The notes beneath the pieces are model-generated. The model had not been told where the DNA came from. It ran no database searches and worked only from the letters and a program-made list of their open reading frames with translations. A stretch of DNA of 11,393 nucleotides. Origin: Kiloniellales bacterium. GTDB taxonomy: Bacteria; Pseudomonadota; Alphaproteobacteria; Kiloniellales; JAKSDN01. The position numbers and the translations under genes were made by a program. The stretch is taken from positions 1 to 11,393 of the forward strand of contig JAKSDN010000275.1 in assembly GCA_022360075.1 (NCBI GenBank), written 5' to 3'. Numbering within the stretch: position 1 is the stretch's first letter; each line of letters starts with the position of its first letter. This document shows, in pieces, positions 6,650-11,393 of this stretch.

Positions 6650-7339
6650 TCAGTAGCAATCGAGCAGGGGGCGGATCTGGCCCACGCGCTTGGCGATGGT
6701 CCCGGCGCGGCGCTGCAGACGCTGCGTGGGCTTGGCTGCCGAGCGCTTGCGTGGGCTGGGCAGCACGCCGGCCAGGAGCGCGGCCTCGCGCTTCGTCACG
6801 GCCTTGGCCGGCTTGCCGTAGTAGTGGCGGGCCGCCGCCTCGGCGCCGTAGACGCCCGAGGACCACTCGGCGACGTTCAAATAGACCTCGATGATGCGTT
6901 CCTTGCTCCAGAGCAGCTCCAGCAGCCCGGTCAGATAGGCCTCGATGCCCTTGCGCAAGAAGCTGCGCCCCGGCCAGAGGAAGAGGTTCTTGGCGGTCTG
7001 CATGGAGATGGTGCTGGCGCCGCGCAGCCGCTCGCCGTCCTGGTAGTCGGCGATGGCGGTCTCGATCGCCTCCCAGTCGAAGCCCCGGTGCTGGCAGAAA
7101 GTGTTGTCTTCCGACGCGATCACGGCGGCCGGCAGATGGGGCGAGATCTCCGACAAGGGCATCCAGGACTTGTCCAGATCCTCGCCCTCGAAAAGGCGGA
7201 TCACCATCAGCGGTGTGATCGGCGGCGGCACGACGCGGTAGAGCAGGATGATCGACACCGGCAGCCCGAGGACGAGCAGAAGCGCGATCAGCGCGATCTT
7301 GCGCCAGCGGAATCGCTTCGGCCTTCGCGAGGGCCCCAT
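6650..7339 (-). CDS. mtgA: Monofunctional peptidoglycan transglycosylase MtgA
   Basis: A 229-residue GT51-family enzyme that polymerises lipid II glycan chains at the periplasmic face of the inner membrane. One N-terminal anchor (about 14-34) follows a basic segment (RRPKRFRWRK). The catalytic motif is ASEDNTFCQHRG (75-86), with E77 as the catalytic Glu. GASTISMQTAKNLFLWPGRS (107-126), RKGIEAY with E133, and KERIIEVYLN (146-155) are the remaining GT51 motifs. There is no transpeptidase domain, and the length is normal for MtgA. I took ATG at 7339 because homologues begin just before the basic anchor. GGAGAAGGA is present 13-21 bases upstream, a little far. The open frame extends to a TTG at 7495 without family support. 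A 6-bp hairpin (AGGCCC, ggt, GGGCCT) follows the stop without a U-tract. Same strand as the sugar cluster, but probably separate from it in function. Confidence 0.95.
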   Translation of the reverse strand: MGPSRRPKRFRWRKIALIALLLVLGLPVSIILLYRVVPPPITPLMVIRLFEGEDLDKSWMPLSEISPHLPAAVIASEDNTFCQHRGFDWEAIETAIADYQDGERLRGASTISMQTAKNLFLWPGRSFLRKGIEAYLTGLLELLWSKERIIEVYLNVAEWSSGVYGAEAAARHYYGKPAKAVTKREAALLAGVLPSPRKRSAAKPTQRLQRRAGTIAKRVGQIRPLLDCY

Positions 7340-7461
7340 CGTCGGCGCTTGTCCTTCTCCTGCAGGCGCTGGTTCGCCGCCGCTTCCCGATCCCCGCCTT
7401 AGCCGGCCGTGTCGATCAAGACAAGCGTCCAACGACCGCGCCTCGGGCGAAGCGGGCCGCT

Positions 7462-7483
7462 GATGCCACTGCGCCGTGGCATC
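7462..7483. promoter_or_regulatory. Perfect dyad in the mtgA/ridA divergent promoter region
   Basis: GATGCCAC and GTGGCATC are perfect 8-base inverted arms separated by tgcgcc. The element sits in the 212-base gap between the divergent mtgA (start 7339) and RidA-family (start 7552) genes, 68 bases before the latter. Size and place fit an operator for a dimeric regulator, or a hairpin in a leader. I recognise no known binding consensus. Confidence 0.45.
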
Positions 7484-7551
7484 GCTCAGCCACAAGGGGC
7501 AAGCTGTCGCTCCACCCGAGTGACCGCGCGGCGCGGCAAGGAGCGAGAAAC

Positions 7552-7941
7552 ATGAACGAAGCGATCAATCCCAAGACCCTGCACGAACCTCTGGGGCTTT
7601 ACTCCCACACCATGAAGATCGCGCCCAACGCCGAATGGCTGGCGATTGCGGGCCAGGTCGGGATGAACGCGAAGGGCCGGGTCGCCGACGGCGTGGGGCG
7701 GCAGGCCGAGCAGGCCTACCGGAACATCCTCGCCTGCCTGCGGGCCCACAAGATGACGAAAGAGCATCTCGTCAAGCTCACGATCTATCTGACGGATGCC
7801 CGCAGCGTCGAGGCGGCGCGCGCGGCCAGGCGCAAGGTCCTGGGCGACGCGGTGCTGCCGCCCTCCACCCTGGTGATCATCGACGGCCTGGCCGCCCCGG
7901 AGTTCCTGGTCGAGATCGAGGCCTGGGCCGCGAAGTCCTGA
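7552..7941 (+). CDS. RidA/YjgF-YER057c-UK114 superfamily protein, catalytic Arg absent
   Basis: A 129-residue single-domain protein of the Rid superfamily, which forms trimers with ligand sites between subunits. Archetypal RidA hydrolyses reactive enamine/imine products of PLP enzymes. Recognisable parts are GLYSHT with Y17, AIAGQVG (31-37), the QAEQAYRNIL helix (51-60), LVKLTIYLTDAR (73-84), and the C-terminal LVEIEAWA (119-126). The position of the catalytic Arg105 of RidA, normally in a PAR context before the last strands, reads LPPST with Ser105. Imine deaminase activity is therefore doubtful, and this is probably one of the Arg-lacking Rid subfamilies of unknown role. The start is secure: AAGGAG precedes ATG by about nine bases. 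The gene is divergent from mtgA and convergent with the next gene, only 13 bases away. Confidence 0.9.
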   Translation: MNEAINPKTLHEPLGLYSHTMKIAPNAEWLAIAGQVGMNAKGRVADGVGRQAEQAYRNILACLRAHKMTKEHLVKLTIYLTDARSVEAARAARRKVLGDAVLPPSTLVIIDGLAAPEFLVEIEAWAAKS

Positions 7942-7954
7942 GCGCGGATCGGCG

Positions 7955-8413
7955 CTAGACGGCGATTCTGAAGTAGGCGGGCTCTTCGGAGTAGAGCGGC
8001 GGCGTGGCGCCGATGCGGCGATAAGCGTCGCTGCCCATCGCCGGACCGTCGCGATGTCCGGAGAGGTCGACGACCGCCTCCGGAACGCCCGGATCCTGGG
8101 CGATGAGCTGGGCCATGAAAAGGCTCGATGGCTCGAAGGCCGCCGCGAGGCGGCCATCGGCCGTTCGGCTCGTGACGTCACTGGGCGCTCGCCTCGGCTT
8201 CGGCGCTGAATCGGGCGCGCCTTGCGGCTCGGCTTCGCCCTCGGGCCGCAGTGGCCGGCCGTAAGACCGCTGAAGCTGGCGGCCGGCTTCGGAGGTTCGC
8301 TCGACCGGCAGCACCCGCGCGATCCGCTCGCCCCCCGCCTCGGCCGGCGCTATGGGAGCGAAGCCGGCTGCGGCCTGTGCCTGAGGGGAAACTAGGATTT
8401 GCGTAATAGTCAT
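7955..8413 (-). CDS. Hypothetical Pro/Ala-rich protein (152 residues)
   Basis: I do not recognise this protein. From ATG at 8413 it has an N-terminus MTITQILVSPQAQAAAGF, then a charged, Pro/Ala/Gly-rich and probably disordered middle (about 20-95). The more conserved-looking C-terminal half has SSLFMAQLIAQ (96-106), DAYRRIG (129-135) and a final PAYFRIAV. There is no signal peptide, TM helix, Cys pair or enzyme motif. The short FMAQLIAQ and AYRR pattern recalls small uncharacterised alphaproteobacterial proteins, but that is only an impression. An upstream in-frame ATG at 8470 would fall on the predicted -35 box, so I prefer 8413. A good promoter lies 28-57 bases upstream, which supports expression of this frame. 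It is convergent with the RidA-family gene. Confidence 0.6.
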   Translation of the reverse strand: MTITQILVSPQAQAAAGFAPIAPAEAGGERIARVLPVERTSEAGRQLQRSYGRPLRPEGEAEPQGAPDSAPKPRRAPSDVTSRTADGRLAAAFEPSSLFMAQLIAQDPGVPEAVVDLSGHRDGPAMGSDAYRRIGATPPLYSEEPAYFRIAV

Positions 8414-8440
8414 GCGTGGGGCTCGTCCCGATAATCCGAG

Positions 8441-8470
8441 AATATATATAAAAATCGAGACAATTTTCAA
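8441..8470 (-). promoter_or_regulatory. Sigma70-like promoter for the 152-residue protein gene
   Basis: On the - strand TTGAAA (8470-8465) is followed after 16 bases by TATATA (8448-8443), or after 18 bases by TATATT (8446-8441). Transcription would begin near 8435, leaving a leader of about 20 bases before the ATG at 8413. This is the most AT-rich spot in an otherwise GC-rich window. Confidence 0.55.
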
Positions 8471-8509
8471 GTTAAATCCCCAATGTTCTCTGAGGTCTTG
8501 GTAAATTCA

Positions 8510-8534
8510 TTAACCATTTCCGTTAATTATTTAA
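8510..8534. promoter_or_regulatory. TTAACCAT and TTAA cluster, possible CtrA site
   Basis: TTAACCAT at 8510-8517 matches the short CtrA box described for several alphaproteobacteria. Further TTAA tetramers start at 8523 and 8531. The gaps between tetramers are 9 and 4 bases, not the 7 of the full Caulobacter TTAA-N7-TTAA site, so this is a candidate only. CtrA control of a c-di-GMP gene would make biological sense. Confidence 0.3.
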
Positions 8535-8549
8535 ATGCTTGAGTTCTCA

Positions 8550-8564
8550 CACAAGCGTCTTGTG
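8550..8564. repeat. Short perfect inverted repeat CACAAG-cgt-CTTGTG
   Basis: Six-base perfect arms with a 3-base loop lie 180 bases upstream of the c-di-GMP gene. No U-tract follows it on either strand. It could be an operator or a chance hairpin. Confidence 0.25.
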
Positions 8565-8743
8565 GAAGAGCCAACGAGCGCATGGCCTTAGCACCTACCG
8601 AGAGCGGCGGCGAGGCGGCGATTTCAGCCTTTGTTAAGGGGCGCTAACTAGGCTTCAGGATGCGGTCGCAACGCTCGGCACTGGATGATCGCTGGATGGC
8701 GCTCACGTAGAGCGCGTGGACTTCAGGTAGGAGACAGGCGACG

Positions 8744-10462
8744 GTGCAGATTTCCGTCGACAAGGACGGCGCGTTCGCCGAGCTCTCGCGGCTGAGGGCC
8801 GCGATCGACGCTTCGGGGGACGTGATTTACGACTGGGACCTCGCGACCGGTTCGATCGCATGGAGCGGTCGGGCCGAAGCGCTTTTCGATCCCGAAGAGA
8901 GTTTCCTGCCGCAGGACGCCGAGGACTTCCATACGCGGATCAACCCGGTGGATCTGCCGCGCCGCATGCACGCGCTTTCCGAACATCTCTCGAGCGGCGC
9001 GATCTACGACTGCGAGTATCGCATCCGCGTGGGCTCGGGCGCCTTCCAATGGGTGCACGACCGCGGCAAGGTCACCTTTTCCGCGAGCGGAACGCCCAGC
9101 CGGGTTTTCGGCCTTCTGCGCCTGGTGACCCAGCGCAAGGAGCACGAGGCGCGGCTCGAACACCTGGCGAACTTCGACGAGCTCACCGGGCACTTCAACA
9201 AGGAGCGCCTGCGCGAGGCCCTGGACCACGCCGTCGAGCAGGGCCTGCGCTTCGGCCGGACCGGCGCCTTCCTGGTGGTCGGGCTCGACCAGATGGGCAT
9301 GGTCAACACGGCCTACGGCTACGAAGCCGGCGACACGGTGCTCGTCACCGTCGGTCAGCGCCTCGACCGTTGCCTGCGGGCGAGCGACATCGTCGGCCGG
9401 ATCGGCAGCGACCGCTTCGGCATCGTGCTGAGCTGCTGCGACGACGAGGAAGCATCGCGCGCGGCCGAGCGCATTCTCACCACGGTGCGCACCACGCCGG
9501 TCGACCTCGGCGAGCGCCGCGTCGGCGTGACGGCCTCGGTCTCGATCGTGCTCTTCCCGCAGCACGCCAAGACCGCGGTCGACGTAATGACCAAGGCCGA
9601 AGGCGCCCTGCTTCAGGCCAAGACAGCCGGGCGCGACTGCATCATCGTCTACGAGATGTCCGAAGAGCAGCGCCGGGTTTATCGCGACAGCATGGACATC
9701 GGCGAGCAGGTCAAGCGCGCCTTGCAGGAGGACCGCCTGACCTTCGCCTATCAGCCGGTGGTCGATGCCAAGACCGAGGCGGTCGCCTTCTTCGAGTGCC
9801 TCCTGCGCATGCGCGGAACCGACGGCGAGCTCGTGCCGGCCGGCCGCTTCATACCCGCCGTCGAGCAACTCGGGCTGATGCGGACCATCGATCGCCGCGT
9901 GCTGGACCTCGCGGTGCGGGATCTGGAGGCCAATCCGGAGATCACGCTGGCGATCAACATCTCCGGCCTGACCGCGGCCGATCGCGCCTGGCTGCGCGCG
10001 CTGACAGCGCGCCTCAAGGGCCGGCGCGACCTCGCCAAGCGCCTGATCGTGGAGATCACCGAGACGGCGGCGCTGCACGACATCGAGGACTCGGCGCGCT
10101 TCGTCTCAGCGGTCCGCGCGCTCGGCTGCCAGGTCGCCGTCGACGACTTCGGGGCCGGCTACACGACCTTCAAGCACCTGAAGTCCCTCACCGTCGACGT
10201 CGTCAAGATCGACGGCTCCTTCGTCCGCGACATCAGCAAATCATCCGAGAACCAGATCTTCATCCGCAACCTGCTCAGCCTGGCCGAGACCTTCGGCCTG
10301 GCGACGGTCGCGGAGTTCGTCGAGACCGCCGAGGACGCCGAGTATCTGGCGGGCGAGGGCGTGGACTACCTGCAGGGCTACTTCTTCGGCAAGCCGATGG
10401 ACCGGCTGACCTACGACAAGGCGGACGCGCCATCGGAGAGGAAGGCTGCCACCGGCTTCTGA
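8744..10462 (+). CDS. PAS-GGDEF(degenerate)-EAL c-di-GMP phosphodiesterase-like protein
   Basis: A 572-residue cytoplasmic signalling protein with no TM helix. A PAS domain (PAS_3-like, about 18-132) contains EYRIRVGSGAFQWVHDRGKV. A GGDEF-type domain (about 140-302) follows, with the signature changed to GSDRF (221-225); R224 replaces the catalytic Glu, so cyclase activity is unlikely. The RxxD I-site is kept at R212-D215. The EAL domain (about 318-556) reads ECL at 351-353 but keeps E351, N405 (INIS), E437 (VEITE), D467-D468 (DDFGAGY), K488 (KID), E524 (AEFVET) and Q544 (LQGY). It is therefore probably a working c-di-GMP phosphodiesterase, with the GGDEF domain regulatory (GTP or c-di-GMP binding) and the PAS domain as input. 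The GTG start at 8744 has AGGAG ten bases upstream. It converges with phaR through a shared terminator. Confidence 0.93.
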   Translation: MQISVDKDGAFAELSRLRAAIDASGDVIYDWDLATGSIAWSGRAEALFDPEESFLPQDAEDFHTRINPVDLPRRMHALSEHLSSGAIYDCEYRIRVGSGAFQWVHDRGKVTFSASGTPSRVFGLLRLVTQRKEHEARLEHLANFDELTGHFNKERLREALDHAVEQGLRFGRTGAFLVVGLDQMGMVNTAYGYEAGDTVLVTVGQRLDRCLRASDIVGRIGSDRFGIVLSCCDDEEASRAAERILTTVRTTPVDLGERRVGVTASVSIVLFPQHAKTAVDVMTKAEGALLQAKTAGRDCIIVYEMSEEQRRVYRDSMDIGEQVKRALQEDRLTFAYQPVVDAKTEAVAFFECLLRMRGTDGELVPAGRFIPAVEQLGLMRTIDRRVLDLAVRDLEANPEITLAINISGLTAADRAWLRALTARLKGRRDLAKRLIVEITETAALHDIEDSARFVSAVRALGCQVAVDDFGAGYTTFKHLKSLTVDVVKIDGSFVRDISKSSENQIFIRNLLSLAETFGLATVAEFVETAEDAEYLAGEGVDYLQGYFFGKPMDRLTYDKADAPSERKAATGF

Positions 10463-10477
10463 GCGCGGTGCCGACCG

Positions 10478-10507
10478 AAAACGAGGGCGCTGCGCCCTAC
10501 CGTTTTT
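10478..10507. terminator. Bidirectional rho-independent terminator
   Basis: The arms AAAACG plus AGGGCG pair with CGCCCT plus CGTTTT around a ctg loop, with only a 2-base bulge on one side. A T5 run (10503-10507) ends it on the + strand, and the A4 of the left arm gives a T run on the - strand. It follows the c-di-GMP gene stop by 15 bases. The phaR stop codon (10497-10499) and last codons lie within the hairpin. Confidence 0.8.
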
Positions 10508-11099
10508 CCTTGCTCAGCTCGTTGAGCTGCTTCTGTAGATCGTCGACCTGCTGCTTGAGCCTGGCCAGGGTCTCGCCGTTTGAGCCCTCGGCCTCGCGCT
10601 CCGCGTTGCGCTCGACGCCGTCGGGCTTGTCGGCGCCGAAGGGCGAGAACATGCGCATGGCATTTTCGAACAGCGCCATGTTCTGCTTGCCGAGCTCTTC
10701 CATGTTGCCGGTCGGGAACATGCCGCCGAAGGTGTCTTGCATGGACTGGCGCATCCGCTCCTGATTGGCGGCGAAGCTCGTCATCATCTGCTCGAGATAG
10801 CGCGGCACCATCCACTGCATGTTGTCGCCGTAGAAGCTGATCAACTGGCGCAGGAAGTTGATCGGCAGCAGGTTGGTGCCCTTGGCCTCCTCCTCGACGA
10901 TGATCTGGGTCAGCACCGAGCGGGTGATGTCTTCGCCGGTCTTGGCGTCGTAGACCACGAACTCGATGCCCTCCTTCACCATCTGACAGAGGTGATCGAG
11001 GGTCACGTAGCTGCTGGTCGCCGTATTGTAGAGGCGCCGATTGGCGTACTTCTTGATCGTGATCGGCCCTGAGCTCTTGCCCGACTGCTTTTCGGCCAC
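10497..11099 (-). CDS. phaR: Polyhydroxyalkanoate synthesis regulator PhaR
   Basis: A 200-residue PhaR-type repressor, which binds DNA near phasin and PHA genes and is released when it binds PHA. The N-terminal DNA-binding domain has the signature TIKKYANRRLYNT (14-26), then SSYVTLDHL and YDAKTGEDITRSVLTQII. The following PHB-accumulation regulatory domain has LLPINFLRQLISFYGDNMQ and VPRYLEQMM. The C-terminus ETLARLKQQVDDLQKQLNEL is a coiled coil. I chose the GTG at 11099 because AAGG lies eight bases upstream and the product begins just before the conserved domain. An in-frame GTG at 11147 would add 16 residues with no family resemblance. It is divergent from the gene at the right edge, the common phaR layout next to PHA genes. 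Confidence 0.93.
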   Translation of the reverse strand: MAEKQSGKSSGPITIKKYANRRLYNTATSSYVTLDHLCQMVKEGIEFVVYDAKTGEDITRSVLTQIIVEEEAKGTNLLPINFLRQLISFYGDNMQWMVPRYLEQMMTSFAANQERMRQSMQDTFGGMFPTGNMEELGKQNMALFENAMRMFSPFGADKPDGVERNAEREAEGSNGETLARLKQQVDDLQKQLNELSKEKR

Positions 11100-11183
11100 T
11101 GCTTGTGCCTTACCGTGGTTTCTTTCTTCGCCAGGCCAGCCTAGCACCCCGCTGACCGCCCCTGTCCAGGTCTTTTTTGCGGC

Positions 11184-11197
11184 GCATCACGTCATGC
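11184..11197. promoter_or_regulatory. Imperfect palindrome in the phaR divergent promoter region
   Basis: GCATcACGTcATGC is symmetric at 12 of 14 positions and lies 85 bases upstream of the chosen phaR start. PhaR often represses its own gene, so this could be an operator. It does not match the CTGC-N3/4-GCAG site reported for Rhodobacter/Paracoccus PhaR, which I looked for and did not find in the gap. Confidence 0.25.
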
Positions 11198-11313
11198 CGC
11201 GGCGCGGCGGTCGAAGATGGCGTTGGCGCTTCGGCTCGATCCGTGGCCGCTTCCCGGCCGAGAGTCGGGGCTCGCTAGTCTTCCCATGGGAGCGCCGATA
11301 TACTCCGGCCGTG

Positions 11314-11393
11314 ATGTCGGATCAGGCGGATTTGGAGGCGTTGGCGCGGCGCTACCTGGACCTTTGGCAGGACCAGGTCTCCGCGCTCGCCGA
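11314..11393 (+). CDS. Start of a small protein gene divergent from phaR (partial)
   Basis: Twenty-six codons are visible, beginning MSDQADLEALARRYLDLWQD and running off the right edge. The helical YLDLWQDQVSALA pattern resembles small proteins found beside phaC/phaR in Rhodospirillales and the amphipathic helices of phasins. Position opposite phaR supports a PHA-related role, but the fragment is too short to be sure. A GTG directly before the ATG (11311) is an alternative start, and no clear Shine-Dalgarno is seen. TATACT at 11299-11304 could be a -10 box. That would place transcription start at about the start codon and make the mRNA nearly leaderless. Confidence 0.6.
   Translation, partial: MSDQADLEALARRYLDLWQDQVSALA

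Larger units (their letters stand above)
8414..8743. other. 330-base divergent intergenic region
   Basis: No gene is seen here. The left third is AT-rich and holds the - strand promoter at 8441-8470 and a TTAA cluster at 8510-8534. Next comes a short perfect hairpin, CACAAG, cgt, CTTGTG (8550-8564). The right half returns to high GC and must carry the promoter of the PAS-GGDEF-EAL gene, for which no convincing -35/-10 pair is visible. AGGAG at 8729-8733 is that gene's ribosome binding site. Confidence 0.6.

Noticed and set aside
6636..6650. Hairpin AGGCCC-ggt-GGGCCT right after the mtgA stop.
   Set aside because: Considered as a terminator, but the - strand continues GCGCC with no U-tract and the stem is only 6 bp.
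8723..10078. A 451-codon - strand frame opposite the c-di-GMP gene.
   Set aside because: Its translation is His/Arg/Ala-rich without any domain and mirrors the codon pattern of the PAS-GGDEF-EAL gene.
1..11393. CRISPR array, tRNA or rRNA genes, insertion sequence, prophage or att sites.
   Set aside because: No regularly spaced repeats, tRNA-like cloverleaf, transposase or integrase frame, or terminal inverted repeats were seen on reading. The only repeats are the two short palindromes.

Overview
The window is GC-rich DNA, apart from a short AT-rich stretch near 8430-8540, and looks like an alphaproteobacterial chromosome, most plausibly a Rhodospirillales-type lineage. The pointers are a PhaR-type polyhydroxyalkanoate regulator with a divergent neighbour, a monofunctional transglycosylase (MtgA), a PAS-GGDEF-EAL protein, TTAACCAT-type sequence upstream of that gene, and two copies of the short palindromic repeat common between alphaproteobacterial genes. 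The taxon is inferred; there is no rRNA or other marker in the window.

Left part (1-6517): a lipid-linked sugar locus. On the + strand, the last codons of an upstream gene probably overlap (ATGA) a UbiA-family gene resembling decaprenyl-phosphate phosphoribosyltransferase. That gene overlaps a clear DprE1-like FAD oxidase. Together they suggest two of the steps that build polyprenyl-phosphate D-arabinose, the donor best known from mycobacteria. The partner reductase DprE2 is not visible and may lie off the left edge. Converging on this pair, with stop codons overlapping in one CTAG, is a - strand gene set. In transcription order it is a small four-helix SMR/ArnE-like flippase candidate, an extended SDR epimerase/dehydratase, a class III aminotransferase and, beyond a pair of palindromic repeats, a polytopic GT-C-like membrane protein. 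My reading is a system that makes a polyprenyl-linked pentose or amino-sugar, flips it, and transfers it to an envelope acceptor. The product and acceptor are unknown.

Middle part (6650-8413): mtgA (- strand) is followed by a 212-base divergent promoter region with a perfect 8-bp dyad. Then comes a RidA-superfamily gene (+) that lacks the catalytic Arg, and an unrecognised 152-residue Pro/Ala-rich protein (-) with a convincing promoter in the AT-rich stretch.

Right part (8744-11393): a c-di-GMP protein with a degenerate GGDEF (GSDRF) and an otherwise intact EAL domain written ECL. It is followed by a bidirectional terminator shared with the convergent phaR gene, and by the first 26 codons of a divergent gene cut by the window edge. 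The genes of the middle and right parts look like ordinary chromosomal neighbours rather than parts of the sugar locus.
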